A stretch of DNA of 47,700 nucleotides from assembly GCA_034926415.1 (NCBI GenBank), contig JAYFRC010000029.1, forward strand, positions 1 to 47,700, in the 5' to 3' direction. The notes under the pieces were generated by a model. That model had not been told where the DNA came from and made no database searches. It saw only the letters and a program-made list of their open reading frames with translations. This DNA comes from JAYFRC01 sp034926415. Its GTDB lineage: Bacteria > Bacillota > Clostridia > Oscillospirales > Oscillospiraceae. Numbering within the stretch: position 1 is the first letter of the stretch; every line of letters starts with the position of its first letter. Of the stretch, positions 30,063-39,513 are shown piece by piece. The position numbers were made by a program, and so were the translations under genes.

Positions 30063-31592
30063 ATGACAAACATTATTATATCCGCTTCAATCGCCGCGTA
30101 CCTTATCGTCGTGTTGATAATCGGTGTTATCTTCGCGCGCAGGAACAAGGACGCGGGCGACTTCTATCTCGGCGGACGCAGGCTCGGCCCGATAGTCACA
30201 GCCATGAGCGCCGAGGCCTCTGACATGAGCTCCTGGCTCCTGATGGGGCTTCCCGGCGTCGCCTACCTCACCGGAATATGCGACGCGTCGTGGACGGCCA
30301 TCGGACTCGCCGTCGGCACTTATCTCAACTGGCTCTTAGTCGCAAAGCGCATACGCCGCTACACGTCGGTAACGAACTCGATAACCATTCCCGATTTCTT
30401 TTCCGACCGCTACCACGACAAGAGCCGCGCCCTGTTGTCCATCTCTGCGATAGTTATCGTTATCTTTTTTATACCCTACACGGCTTCCGGATTCGCCGCC
30501 TGCGGCAAGCTGTTCAACAGTCTGTTCGGTGTGGACTACACGACCGCGCTGGTACTCTCCGCCGCCGTTATAATCGCATACACCGCGCTCGGCGGCTTCC
30601 TCGCCGCCAGCACCACCGACCTCATCCAGAGCATCGTCATGACGATAGCTCTCATTGCCGTGCTCTTCTTCGGCGTCAACGCCGCCGGAGGGATTGACGC
30701 TGTAATTTCCAACGCCCAGTCGCTGCCCGGTTTTCTCAGCCTCAACGCGAAATACAGCGTTGCCGACAGCGCGGCTCATCCCTACGGACTCATAACAATA
30801 ATATCCACCTCCGCGTGGGGCCTAGGCTACTTCGGAATGCCGCACATACTGCTCCGCTTCATGGCGATACACGACGGCAAGAAGCTGAAGATCTCCCGCC
30901 GCATCGCCACAGTCTGGGTCGTCATCTCCATGTCGGTTGCGGTGATGATAGGCGTCGTCGGACTCGCGATGTCCAAGGCCGGCGCCATCGGCGTGCTCGA
31001 AGGGTCCGCGTCAGAGACGATAATCGTCCACATTGCCGCGCTCATCAGCCAGCACGGAGCGGTGTTCGCGCTGCTCGCTGGCGTCATTCTCGCCGGCATA
31101 CTGGCCGCGACGATGTCAACCGCCGACTCACAGCTTCTCGCCGCGTCCTCAAGCGTTTCGCAGAACCTGCTGCTCGGCACGTTCGGAATAAAGATGAGCA
31201 ACCGCGCCTCGATGATAACCGCCCGTGTCACTCTGATAGCTATCGCCATCGTCGCGCTGTTCATCGCAAAGGATCCCAACAGCTCCGTGTTCGCGATCGT
31301 CTCGTTCGCATGGGCGGGCTTCGGTGCGGCGTTTGGGCCGGTAGTGCTGTTCGCCCTGTTCTGGCGCCGCTCCAACAGATGGGGCGCGCTGGCCGGAATG
31401 ATAAGCGGCGGAGCGATGGTGTTTATCTGGAAATATCTGGTGAGACCGCTTGGCGGAGCCTGGAACATCTATGAGCTGCTCCCGGCGTTTATCGTCGCGT
31501 GCATCATGATCGTCGTCGTGTCGCTGCTCACCCCGGCTCCGGAGAAGGACATCACCGACGAGTTCGACAAGGTCAAGGCAATGAACAAATAA
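30063..31592 (+). CDS. putP: Sodium/proline symporter (PutP, SSS family)
   Basis: A 509-residue secondary transporter that takes up proline with sodium ions. Family marks include FYLGGRRLGPIVTAMSAEAS, DMSSWLLMGLPGVAYLTG, the ITIPDFFSDRYHDK segment, ALGGFLAASTTD and MSTADSQLLAASSS. About 12 to 13 hydrophobic helices fit the family. GAGGGGCG precedes the ATG. It is preceded by a 150-nt structured leader and followed by a strong terminator, so it is a single-gene transcript. Proline is the best guess for the substrate but other SSS substrates are possible. Confidence 0.9.
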   Translation: MTNIIISASIAAYLIVVLIIGVIFARRNKDAGDFYLGGRRLGPIVTAMSAEASDMSSWLLMGLPGVAYLTGICDASWTAIGLAVGTYLNWLLVAKRIRRYTSVTNSITIPDFFSDRYHDKSRALLSISAIVIVIFFIPYTASGFAACGKLFNSLFGVDYTTALVLSAAVIIAYTALGGFLAASTTDLIQSIVMTIALIAVLFFGVNAAGGIDAVISNAQSLPGFLSLNAKYSVADSAAHPYGLITIISTSAWGLGYFGMPHILLRFMAIHDGKKLKISRRIATVWVVISMSVAVMIGVVGLAMSKAGAIGVLEGSASETIIVHIAALISQHGAVFALLAGVILAGILAATMSTADSQLLAASSSVSQNLLLGTFGIKMSNRASMITARVTLIAIAIVALFIAKDPNSSVFAIVSFAWAGFGAAFGPVVLFALFWRRSNRWGALAGMISGGAMVFIWKYLVRPLGGAWNIYELLPAFIVACIMIVVVSLLTPAPEKDITDEFDKVKAMNK

Positions 31593-31606
31593 TTTTCGAA
31601 GATATG

Positions 31607-31644
31607 AAAATTCCCCGCCGTAAAAACGGCGGGGAATTTTTTTA
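31607..31644. terminator. Bidirectional terminator after putP
   Basis: A perfect 10-bp stem TTCCCCGCCG/CGGCGGGGAA (31611-31620 with 31627-31636) with A-run before and seven T after. It can serve putP and the convergent dCMP deaminase gene. Confidence 0.9.
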
Positions 31645-31669
31645 TTGAGCGGTAAATTACCGGAAATTC

Positions 31670-32167
31670 TTATTCCTCGTAACACTCGCAGGTATGCTCC
31701 AGAGAATCGTCCTCGTCCACCCACGTCTGCACGGGAACGACGTCGTATTCGCTCTCGGTGCGTCGTATTACGACGCGCTCGATTCCGGCATTTATTATCG
31801 TGCGGCGGCACATAGCGCACGAGGTGGCGTCGCCGAGTAGCTCGCCCGTGCGCGCGTCGCGCCCCGCGAGATACAGCGTCGCGCCGACCATGTCGCGCCG
31901 GGCCGCCGAAATGATGGCGTTGGCCTCGGCATGAACGCTGCGGCAGAGCTCGTAACGTTCGCCGCGCGGGACTTTCATTTCCTCCCTCGCGCATTTTCCT
32001 ATATCGACGCAGTTCTTTCTGCCGCGGGGCGCGCCGTTATAGCCCGTCGAAATTATCTCGTCGTTCTTGACGATTATTGCGCCGTAGTGCCGGCGCAGGC
32101 AGGTGCTGCGCTCCAGAACGCTCTCGGCGATGTCGAGATAATAATTTTCTTTGCTTATACGCGGCAT
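31670..32167 (-). CDS. dCMP deaminase family protein
   Basis: A zinc enzyme of the cytidine/deoxycytidylate deaminase fold, which converts dCMP to dUMP for thymidylate synthesis. The catalytic HAE is in SVHAEANAI and the zinc cysteines in SCAMCRR (CxxC). The regulatory-type GYNGAPRGRKNC segment and extra early cysteine also fit the dCMP deaminase/ComE-type group. I start at ATG 32167 after AGGAG; a GTG three codons upstream is possible. Length is about 165 residues. It may be regulated with neighbouring genes, but hairpins separate it on one side. Confidence 0.88.
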   Translation of the reverse strand: MPRISKENYYLDIAESVLERSTCLRRHYGAIIVKNDEIISTGYNGAPRGRKNCVDIGKCAREEMKVPRGERYELCRSVHAEANAIISAARRDMVGATLYLAGRDARTGELLGDATSCAMCRRTIINAGIERVVIRRTESEYDVVPVQTWVDEDDSLEHTCECYEE

Positions 32168-32221
32168 AAATTCCACTCCTGTCTTGTTTTAGGTTACTAA
32201 ATTATAATCGTTCAGCGTGAT

Positions 32222-33076
32222 TTACGCAACGGTTTTCTTCAGCAGCGTGAATGCTGTAAAGCACATCATGGCGATAAGTATGACTAGGAAAAGCGTCGCG
32301 TTAAGCGTCAGCGCAAAGTACGCTCCGACGGCTGCGCCGAGCAGTCCGAAGGTCGCCGCGCACAGCGCCGTCTTCCTGTTGTATTTTCCGCCCCTTATCG
32401 CGCCGAAGCCGCCTAGTATCGGACCGACCGAGCCCATGGTCATCACGACGGTCATAGCGCTGACCGGGCTCATTCCGAGCAGCAGCAGCACGAGCAGCGA
32501 CGACGGCTTCATCGGAAAGCCTATCATATTTATAAAGCCGATAACAAACAATACCGGCAGCGCAACAACCATCGCCGCGGGCGAAAGAGCGTTCGCCGCG
32601 CCCTCCGCCGCAACAGCGCTCTTCACCGCTAGCGCCGCCACAGCCACAAGCATAAGCACGCCGAGCGCACGGCGCGTTTTTCCGCCGCCGAGACGCCGAA
32701 CCGCCCTCGACCCGACCACGCTTCCCGCGGCCTCGACAGCGGTGCACAAAAGCACCGTCGGAAGCGCTGCAGCCGCGCCGGAAAGGTATATGGCCGCTAT
32801 CAGCGCGCCGGGCACTATCGTCGCCGCGACGAGCGTGCCGGGAAGCGTCTCGTCGTCGACTATGCCGGTCTTCCTGTAAAGCAGTGTTCCGAGAACAAAA
32901 TCGGGAAAGCCCATCGACGCGAGAAAAAATATCCCTCCGGTCAGCACCGCGTTCAGCGGAACGCTCCCGCGCGCGGACGCGAAAGCCTCTCTGCCCCTGA
33001 TGGCGGATACGATATAATAAACGCCGTAGCCTCCGCCGAGGCAAAGTATCACAAATGCAATAATATCAAGCGCCAT
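32222..33076 (-). CDS. Multi-pass membrane protein, TauE/SafE-like
   Basis: A 284-residue hydrophobic protein with about eight transmembrane segments, starting at ATG 33076 after GGGAGGCG. A two-part layout, glycine-rich helices and a segment such as GFPDFVLGTLLYRKTG, recall the TauE/SafE anion-exporter family, but I do not see its full signature and the assignment is tentative. A polar segment (VGSRAVRRLGGGKTRR) lies between the two halves. It sits between dCMP deaminase and the ATP synthase operon on the same strand, with the ATP synthase terminator between them. Confidence 0.6.
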   Translation of the reverse strand: MALDIIAFVILCLGGGYGVYYIVSAIRGREAFASARGSVPLNAVLTGGIFFLASMGFPDFVLGTLLYRKTGIVDDETLPGTLVAATIVPGALIAAIYLSGAAAALPTVLLCTAVEAAGSVVGSRAVRRLGGGKTRRALGVLMLVAVAALAVKSAVAAEGAANALSPAAMVVALPVLFVIGFINMIGFPMKPSSLLVLLLLGMSPVSAMTVVMTMGSVGPILGGFGAIRGGKYNRKTALCAATFGLLGAAVGAYFALTLNATLFLVILIAMMCFTAFTLLKKTVA

Positions 33077-33151
33077 GGTTTCGCCTCCCGTCAGTTGATT
33101 TTTCACAGTATAGCAGAACATCGGAGACGGCGCAAGCCGTATGCGGATGAC

Positions 33152-33184
33152 AAAAGCTCCGCGGCATGAAGCCGCGGAGCTTTT
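33152..33184 (-). terminator. Terminator of the ATP synthase operon
   Basis: A perfect 14-bp stem, left arm at 33152-33165 and right arm 33171-33184, contains GCTCCGCGGC. On the minus strand the arm ends in TTTT then GTC. It lies 30 bp past the atpC stop. Confidence 0.8.
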
Positions 33185-33213
33185 GTTGTTGTAAATCGTC
33201 GGCTCTTCCGATC

Positions 33214-33624
33214 TTACTGTTTCAGAGTCTTTCTGATTACCTTCAGTCGTGCAATGGCATGAGAGAGTTCCGCCTGCGCGCGGGCGTACTCCATAGCGCT
33301 CTCGTTTGCCTTGAGACGCTCCTCCGCGCGGATTTTATCCCGTTCCGCGCGCTTGGCGTCGATGTCTTCGGGCTTTTCAGCGAAATCGGAGATAATGACG
33401 ACCTTGTCGCCCGTTATCTCCGCAAAGCCGTCGCCCACGGCAGCAATGTGCTGCTTACCGTCGACAGTGTAACGGAGTTCCCCCGCCGCAAGAGCCATAA
33501 CCATAGGTTCATGACCCTGCAGTATCCCCTTTTCACCGTCTACGGCCGTGACCGTCAGCATTTCACAGGGACCCTGATAAAAGTCTGTGTCGGTGGCAAC
33601 GATTTCCAAAGTAAATGTATTCAT
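33214..33624 (-). CDS. atpC: F1Fo ATP synthase subunit epsilon
   Basis: A 136-residue central-stalk subunit that controls rotation and can inhibit ATP hydrolysis. The N-terminal beta-sandwich (about 1-85) has FTLEIVATDTDFYQG and GILQGHEPMVMAL segments, and the C-terminal helical hairpin (about 88-136) is Ala/Glu/Arg-rich. AAGGAGTGAGG precedes the ATG. It is the last gene of the atp operon. Confidence 0.95.
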   Translation of the reverse strand: MNTFTLEIVATDTDFYQGPCEMLTVTAVDGEKGILQGHEPMVMALAAGELRYTVDGKQHIAAVGDGFAEITGDKVVIISDFAEKPEDIDAKRAERDKIRAEERLKANESAMEYARAQAELSHAIARLKVIRKTLKQ

Positions 33625-33649
33625 CTTTGCACCTCACTCCTTAAGCCGC

Positions 33650-35047
33650 TTACTGGGCTTTCAGAGATTCAGCCTTCTTCTTGACGTCATCCATAGTACC
33701 GACGTTGAAGAACGCTATCTCAGGATATTCGTCCATTTCACCGTCGATGATCGCCTTGAAGCCGCGAACCGTCTCGGCGACGGGGACATAGACGCCCTTG
33801 ACGCCGGTGAAGTTTTCCGCGACATGGAAAGGCTGGGACAGGAACTTCTGGATCTTACGGGCACGATAAACCGTGAGCTTATCGTTCTCGTCCAGTTCTT
33901 CCATACCGAGAATTGCAATTATGTCCTGCAGCTCTTCGTAACGCTGCAGAATCTCCTGAACTTTACGCGCGACAGCGTAGTGCTCCTCTCCAACAACGTC
34001 CGCTTCAAGCATACGAGAGGTGGAGCCAAGGGGATCGACCGCGGGATAAATGCCCATTGCGGCGATCTTTCTTTCAAGAACCGTGGTGGCGTCCAGATGT
34101 GCGAACGTAGTTGCAGGCGCAGGGTCGGTCAGATCGTCCGCGGGGACGTAGACCGCCTGGACGGACGTGATGGAGCCTTCGCGGGTGGTGGTTATTCTTT
34201 CCTGAAGGTCGCCCATCTCGTTTGCCAGGGTAGGCTGATATCCGACTGCGGAAGGCGTACGGCCAAGCAGTGCGGAAACCTCGGAACCTGCCTGCAGGAA
34301 ACGGAAGATGTTGTCAATGAAGAGAAGCACGTCCTGGTGCTCCTTGTCGCGGAAGTATTCTGCTATCGTCAGGCCCGTCATACCGACGCGCATACGTGCC
34401 CCGGGGGGCTCGTTCATCTGGCCGAAGACCAGAGACGTCTTCTTGATAACGCCGGACTCTGACATCTCATTCCACAGGTCGTTGCCCTCACGGGTACGCT
34501 CGCCGACTCCGGTGAACACCGAGTAGCCGCCGTGCTCCTGCGCAATGTTTGTGATAAGCTCCTGAATAAGAACGGTCTTGCCGACTCCGGCGCCTCCAAA
34601 CAGACCGATCTTGCCGCCCTTCGCGTACGGAGCCAGAAGGTCGATGACCTTGATGCCGGTCTCCAGTATCTCCGCGACGGGACTCTGCTCCTCAAAAGAG
34701 GGAGCGGCTCTGTGTATGGGCCAGCGCTCGGCGTCAGCGGGGAATTCCTCTCCGCCGTCTATGACCTCGCCGATGACGTTGAACATACGACCCAGTGTAT
34801 TCTCGCCGACCGGAACCTTGATATAGTCTCCGGTAGCTTCGACTTCCATTCCTCTTGAAAGGCCCTCGGCCGCGTCAAGCAGAGTGCAGCGAACCATACG
34901 GTTGCCCATGTGCTTGGCGACCTCCATGACACGGTAGGCGTCGCCCACCTTGACCTTAAGAGCCTCGTTTATCTGAGGGAGGTAGTCGGTTTCAAACACC
35001 ACGTCGACAACAGTGCCCATGACCTGTGCGACTTTACCCTTTTCCAT
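33650..35047 (-). CDS. atpD: F1Fo ATP synthase subunit beta
   Basis: The catalytic subunit, 465 residues. The Walker A motif is GGAGVGKT and the Walker B region is VLLFIDNIFRF; GERTREGNDLW and the ALLGRTPSAVGYQPTLA region are also typical. AGGAGG precedes the ATG at 35047. It is separated from atpC by 25 bp and from atpG by 12 bp. Confidence 0.98.
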   Translation of the reverse strand: MEKGKVAQVMGTVVDVVFETDYLPQINEALKVKVGDAYRVMEVAKHMGNRMVRCTLLDAAEGLSRGMEVEATGDYIKVPVGENTLGRMFNVIGEVIDGGEEFPADAERWPIHRAAPSFEEQSPVAEILETGIKVIDLLAPYAKGGKIGLFGGAGVGKTVLIQELITNIAQEHGGYSVFTGVGERTREGNDLWNEMSESGVIKKTSLVFGQMNEPPGARMRVGMTGLTIAEYFRDKEHQDVLLFIDNIFRFLQAGSEVSALLGRTPSAVGYQPTLANEMGDLQERITTTREGSITSVQAVYVPADDLTDPAPATTFAHLDATTVLERKIAAMGIYPAVDPLGSTSRMLEADVVGEEHYAVARKVQEILQRYEELQDIIAILGMEELDENDKLTVYRARKIQKFLSQPFHVAENFTGVKGVYVPVAETVRGFKAIIDGEMDEYPEIAFFNVGTMDDVKKKAESLKAQ

Positions 35048-35059
35048 TAGTACCTCCTA

Positions 35060-35950
35060 CTATTCCTGTGCGTTCGCGCCGCCGACGATGTCGTTCAACT
35101 CCGTCGTTATAGCGGCCTGACGCACGCGGTTATAATGCAAAGACAGCCCTTTGACGATCTCCTTCGCATTTTCGGTCGCGTTGTCCATTGCGGCCATACG
35201 AGCATTCTGCTCGGACGCAAAGGCTTCGACCATGGCACCGTACAGCAGACCTTTGACGTAGTTGGGTACTATCTGGGCGAGGACGGCGTCCGGAGACGGC
35301 ATATATGTCGCCTTGAAATCCTTGGCGCCTTCCACGGCCTTATAGTTGAACATACGCTTAGTCAGCGGCAGTATGCGTAGCATCTCCGCGTCGGACGCCA
35401 GTGCATTGCGCATTTTTGTATAGACGACGTAGACTTCATCCAGATTGCCCTTTTTGTACTCGTTGATCACAAACTCAGCCAGCTCGTATGCGCGCCAGAT
35501 GTCGGGGTCCACAGCGGCGTAATTGTGTTCCGCGTCGTTGTGGCCGAGCTCTGCTTTCTTGCGGAAATAGTTCTTTCCCGCATAGCCGATAAAGTACAGC
35601 GTGTTGTCGCCGCCTTTTTTGAGCTCTGCCTCCGTCATCTTCGTGACGTTGTGGTTGTATGCGCCCGCCAGACCCTTATCGGAGGTGATGACGATGTAGC
35701 CGCGCTTCTTTCCGTCGTCCTTGGCGGGCTCCGGAAGCTCCTCGACAAAGAACTTGTTCTCTATCGATTCGGAATGGTACAGGATGTCAGCGATGGTATC
35801 CTGCATCTTATTGAAATACGGCGCGGTATTCGCCAGTCTGGATTTGGCTTTCTTCAGCTTGGAGGAAGCCATCAGGTACATAGCGTTGGTGATCTTCATG
35901 GTCTTCTGGACGGATGTCATTCTCGTCCGGATATCTCTCATGCTTTCCAT
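35060..35950 (-). CDS. atpG: F1Fo ATP synthase subunit gamma
   Basis: The rotating central shaft, 296 residues. The N-terminal DIRTRMTSVQKTMKITNAMY helix and the C-terminal ALSLHYNRVRQAAITTEL-type helix (here GLSLHYNRVRQAAITTELNDI) form the coiled coil; SDKGLAGAYN lies in the middle. The ATG at 35950 follows GTAGGTGA and is 4 bp after the atpA stop. Confidence 0.96.
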   Translation of the reverse strand: MESMRDIRTRMTSVQKTMKITNAMYLMASSKLKKAKSRLANTAPYFNKMQDTIADILYHSESIENKFFVEELPEPAKDDGKKRGYIVITSDKGLAGAYNHNVTKMTEAELKKGGDNTLYFIGYAGKNYFRKKAELGHNDAEHNYAAVDPDIWRAYELAEFVINEYKKGNLDEVYVVYTKMRNALASDAEMLRILPLTKRMFNYKAVEGAKDFKATYMPSPDAVLAQIVPNYVKGLLYGAMVEAFASEQNARMAAMDNATENAKEIVKGLSLHYNRVRQAAITTELNDIVGGANAQE

Positions 35951-35954
35951 GAAA

Positions 35955-37463
35955 TCACCTACTACTCTTAAATTCCTTCGCTGCTTCCAGAATCTTTGCT
36001 ATGTCGTCGTCAGAAATCTTTCCGGTATCGTCAATAGACTTGACCATATCGGGGTACTTTCCTTCGATGTATTCTGTCAGTTCGGTCTTAAACGCCTGCA
36101 TATCCTTGGCGTCAACGTCGACCATCAGCTTGTTGGAAGCAGCAGCCAGAAGAATGACCTGCTTATGCTCCGGCATCGGGTTGTAAAGCGGCTGCTTCAG
36201 CAGCTCGAACAGGGATTTACCATAAGCAAGCTGTGCCTTGGTAGCCTCATCAAGGTCGGAACTGAACTGAGAAAACGCTTCCATTTCCTTGTATTGCGAC
36301 AGGTCTATACGAAGAGAGCCGCAGACGGCCTTCATCGCCTTGGTCTGAGCCTTGCCGCCGACGCGGGAGACGGACAGACCGACGTTGACTGCCGGACGCT
36401 GTCCGGAATGGAACAGGTCGGTCTCGAGGAATATCTGGCCGTCGGTTATGGAAATAACGTTAGTCGGAATATATGCGGAAATATCGCCGGCCTGCGTCTC
36501 AATGATGGGCAGGGCGGTCATGCTGCCGCCGCCGAAGTTGGCGTTTCTTCTGCACGCGCGCTCGAGGAGCTTGGAATGCAGATAGAAAACGTCGCCGGGG
36601 TAAGCCTCGCGCCCGGGAGGGCGCTTAAGCAGCAGAGATATCGCACGGTAAGCCTGAGCCTGCTTTGACAGGTCGTCATAGATAATAAGGACGTCCTTGC
36701 CCTCGTCCATGAAGTGCTCGCCGATGGTAGCGCCGGTATAGGGCGCGATATACTGCAGAGGAGCAGGGTCGGCTGCGGTAGCCGTGACGACGATGGTGTA
36801 ATCCATAGCGCCGTATTTGGTCAGCGTGCCGACGACCTTCGCCACGGAGGACGCCTTCTGTCCGATAGCGACGTAAATGCAGATAACGTTCTGTCCCTTC
36901 TGGTTCAGGACGGTATCTATCGTCAGAGCGGTCTTGCCGGTCTGACGGTCGCCGATGACTAGCTCGCGCTGCCCGCGGCCGATGGGGAACATGGAGTCTA
37001 TTGCAAGAGTACCGGTCATCAGGGGCACGGAGACCTCCTGACGGGTTATGACGCCGGGAGCCTTTTTCTCGATGGGGCGGTAATCCGTCGCATCGGCTAT
37101 CGGGCCCTTGCCGTCAATGGGCATGCCAAGGGAGTCTATGACACGTCCGACTGTGCCCTGACCGACGTAAACGCCGGCCTCCTGGCCTGTGCACTTAACC
37201 GTGGAACCTTCGACAAGGCCTTTGTCCGAACCGAACAGAACGCAGCCGACTGTCTTTTGTTCCAGATTGAGCACCATTCCACGAGTACCGTTTTCAAATT
37301 CGAGAAGCTCGCCGTACTTGGCGTTCTGCAGACCGTAAATGGTCGCGACGCCGTCGCCCAGTGTGGTTATCTTGCCGACGTCCTCGGCCTTGGCGGCGCT
37401 GTTGTAGTTCTCGATTTCGCTTTTCAATACAGAAATAATTTTCTGTGAATCGACGTTGCTCAT
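35955..37463 (-). CDS. atpA: F1Fo ATP synthase subunit alpha
   Basis: The regulatory nucleotide-binding subunit, 502 residues. The Walker A motif is GDRQTGKT, with RELVIGDRQ before it, and DLSKQAQAYRAISLLLKRPPGREAYPGDVFYLHS is the typical region around Walker B (only part quoted as key residues: DLSK, RPPGREAYPGD). ATG 37463 follows GAGGTGA. It overlaps nothing and precedes atpG by 4 bp. Confidence 0.98.
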   Translation of the reverse strand: MSNVDSQKIISVLKSEIENYNSAAKAEDVGKITTLGDGVATIYGLQNAKYGELLEFENGTRGMVLNLEQKTVGCVLFGSDKGLVEGSTVKCTGQEAGVYVGQGTVGRVIDSLGMPIDGKGPIADATDYRPIEKKAPGVITRQEVSVPLMTGTLAIDSMFPIGRGQRELVIGDRQTGKTALTIDTVLNQKGQNVICIYVAIGQKASSVAKVVGTLTKYGAMDYTIVVTATAADPAPLQYIAPYTGATIGEHFMDEGKDVLIIYDDLSKQAQAYRAISLLLKRPPGREAYPGDVFYLHSKLLERACRRNANFGGGSMTALPIIETQAGDISAYIPTNVISITDGQIFLETDLFHSGQRPAVNVGLSVSRVGGKAQTKAMKAVCGSLRIDLSQYKEMEAFSQFSSDLDEATKAQLAYGKSLFELLKQPLYNPMPEHKQVILLAAASNKLMVDVDAKDMQAFKTELTEYIEGKYPDMVKSIDDTGKISDDDIAKILEAAKEFKSSR

Positions 37464-37467
37464 TCTT

Positions 37468-37968
37468 TCACCTCACTGCAAAATGACGCTGCATCCTGAG
37501 GATCGAAGTGCGGATGCTCTTGTCCAGCAAGGTATCGCCGACCTGAAGTACGAACCCACCTACGAGGGCAGGATCCTCCTTCATGTCGAGCTCGACTTCC
37601 TTCTTGCCGTACATGGAGCAAATCTTTTCCTTCAATTTGCTTATCTGCGCGCCATCGGGTTTTGTAACGTACGTAAATGTGGCCTTGATGGCGCCGCGCT
37701 TTTCGCGCTGCAGGGCGTCAAACGTATCGAACATATCGTCCGCAAGCGCAATGTCGCCGTTGTCGCTCATCACTTTCACAAAATTACATACAGACGCCGG
37801 AAACAGCTGGCCAATTATCGCGTGCTTTGCCTTCTTGCGTACAAAGGGGCTCTCCAGCGATGTGGAAAGCTCTTTGTTGGAAAGCAGCGCGCGCATCTGA
37901 TCTACCGCTTCCGCGTCGTAATTCATATCAAACAGGACTTTGGCATAGTTGTCGGATACTACGGTCAT
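37468..37968 (-). CDS. atpH: F1Fo ATP synthase subunit delta
   Basis: The peripheral-stalk cap subunit (OSCP-type), 166 residues. The N-terminal helical bundle (YAKVLFDMNYDAEAV) and the C-terminal QVGDTLLDKSIRTSILRM segment, close to the family 'D.S..G.L..L' ending, are visible. Its ATG overlaps the atpF stop by 4 bp as ATGA, so translation is coupled. Confidence 0.93.
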   Translation of the reverse strand: MTVVSDNYAKVLFDMNYDAEAVDQMRALLSNKELSTSLESPFVRKKAKHAIIGQLFPASVCNFVKVMSDNGDIALADDMFDTFDALQREKRGAIKATFTYVTKPDGAQISKLKEKICSMYGKKEVELDMKEDPALVGGFVLQVGDTLLDKSIRTSILRMQRHFAVR

Positions 37969-38450
37969 TTAACCGACCCCGCTTCCGACAGAAACGCGTC
38001 GAGCATATCCTTATTGGCTTTCGCATCGACGTTGCTGCCGAGCAGCTTTGATGCGGCTGCCAATGCAAGATTCGCAATTTCGCCCTGCGCTTCCTTCATG
38101 ACCGCCTCGCGGTCGGCCACGGCGGAAGCGTTGGCCTGGTGAACGATTTGCGTAGCGTCGACGTTCGCCTTGTCAATAATCTGATTGTACTGTACCTGCG
38201 CGCGATCCTTCGCGTCGCTAACAATCTGAATCGACTCCTGACGCGCGGACTTGAGGGAATCCTCGTACTTGGCCTTCAGTTCTCCGGCCACAGTATTCTT
38301 CTGATCCGCTTCGTTGAGGGAGTTTTCGATGGTCTGACGACGTTTCTCAAGCATGCCGAGAACCGGCTTGAAGAGAAAGATCTTCAGCAGGATGAACAGG
38401 ATTATCAGGTTGACAACAGTCCAGATGATGTTCCAGTTAATTACGATCAT
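37965..38450 (-). CDS. atpF: F1Fo ATP synthase subunit b
   Basis: The peripheral-stalk b subunit, 161 residues. One N-terminal membrane helix (about 7-27, IIWTVVNLIILFILLKIFLF) is followed by a long charged helix that dimerises. TTGGAGGCAAC precedes the ATG. Its end overlaps atpH by 4 bp. Confidence 0.95.
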   Translation of the reverse strand: MIVINWNIIWTVVNLIILFILLKIFLFKPVLGMLEKRRQTIENSLNEADQKNTVAGELKAKYEDSLKSARQESIQIVSDAKDRAQVQYNQIIDKANVDATQIVHQANASAVADREAVMKEAQGEIANLALAAASKLLGSNVDAKANKDMLDAFLSEAGSVK

Positions 38451-38524
38451 ACTGTTGCCTCCAACTTAAAAATCATATTTGCCCGGATTCATTGGGATGC
38501 CGATAAGTAATTCCTTGCGGAAGC

Positions 38525-38743
38525 TTACAGCATGATGATGCACATCAGAGCGACAACCAGGCCGTAAATAGCGGTAGCCTCTGCCAGTGCGCAGCCGAGA
38601 ATCAGGGTGGTCATGATCTTGCCGGAAGCCTCGGGCTGACGAGCAGTCGCGTCGGTTGCCTTAGCAGTAGCGATACCAATTCCAATGCCGGCGCCAAGTC
38701 CGGTCAGAGCGGCAATACCTGCACCAATTGCTGTAAAAGACAT
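38525..38743 (-). CDS. atpE: F1Fo ATP synthase subunit c
   Basis: The membrane rotor subunit, 72 residues, with two hydrophobic helices joined by the polar loop ARQPEA (34-39). The ion-carrying glutamate is E55. Around it the residues are A54-E55-A56-T57-A58-I59-Y60, and Q36 lies in the loop. In the well-studied sodium rings the glutamate is followed by serine and threonine with a partner glutamine in the first helix. Here alanine replaces the serine while Q, T and Y are kept, so the coupling ion cannot be decided by eye. It lies 74 bp before atpF. Confidence 0.95.
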   Translation of the reverse strand: MSFTAIGAGIAALTGLGAGIGIGIATAKATDATARQPEASGKIMTTLILGCALAEATAIYGLVVALMCIIML

Positions 38744-38838
38744 AATAATCCTCCTAAATTTGTTCTTTGTAGTTTTTGTTGATGTTGATATGTGGATATT
38801 CGATTATGGATTTGCGGTGTTTTGGTTAATTTGTTTTG

Positions 38839-39513
38839 TTATTCAATGGCTTCCTGGATATACAAGGACGTCAAGAACACAAAGACGTAGGCCTGAAGAC
38901 ATCCGTCGAAGATATCAAAATACAGACTGAGCACCATAGGTACGAACAGCGGACAGACGAATTTGATAAGTTCCATGATAATGAACGCGCCGAGAACATT
39001 TCCGAAGAGTCGCATACAGAGCGACAGCGGCTTTATGCCGAGCTCCAGAATATTCATAGGCGTTATCATCGCTATGGGATGCGTAAACGCTTTCAACCAT
39101 CCTCCTACGCCTTTTTCATGAATGCCCGCGTACTGTACGAGCACAATGCTCATCAGCGCGAGTCCAAGCGTAGTATTCAGGTCCTTTGTAGGCGGTTTTA
39201 TGCCAAGCATTCCAACCATATTGGCCACACCAAGATACAGCATTACCGTCACAAGATAAGGGATATATCGCTTGCCTTTCTCCCCTATCAGTCCGTAAAC
39301 GGCGTTATAGAGCATCTCGACGAGCTTTTCTATAAAGAGCTGCTTTTTCCCTGTCGGCACAAGCTTCATGTGCCGCGTCATGATGATCGAAAATACGACC
39401 AGGAAAATCATGACCCCCCATGTTACAACGACCGATGAAGGAATTGCAAGTCCTCCGATGTTAAACAGGTCCTTGTACAAAAGCTGTTCCTGAATTTCTT
39501 CAGCTACACCCAC
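38839..39513 (-). CDS. atpB: F1Fo ATP synthase subunit a
   Basis: The stator membrane subunit that forms the ion half-channels, 224 residues with about five or six helices. The essential arginine is in KPLSLCMRLFGNVLGA. It starts with GTG at 39513, six nt after GGAGGTGATA. It is the first gene of the operon; no atpI is seen upstream, where the region 39514-40034 is non-coding. Confidence 0.95.
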   Translation of the reverse strand: MGVAEEIQEQLLYKDLFNIGGLAIPSSVVVTWGVMIFLVVFSIIMTRHMKLVPTGKKQLFIEKLVEMLYNAVYGLIGEKGKRYIPYLVTVMLYLGVANMVGMLGIKPPTKDLNTTLGLALMSIVLVQYAGIHEKGVGGWLKAFTHPIAMITPMNILELGIKPLSLCMRLFGNVLGAFIIMELIKFVCPLFVPMVLSLYFDIFDGCLQAYVFVFLTSLYIQEAIE

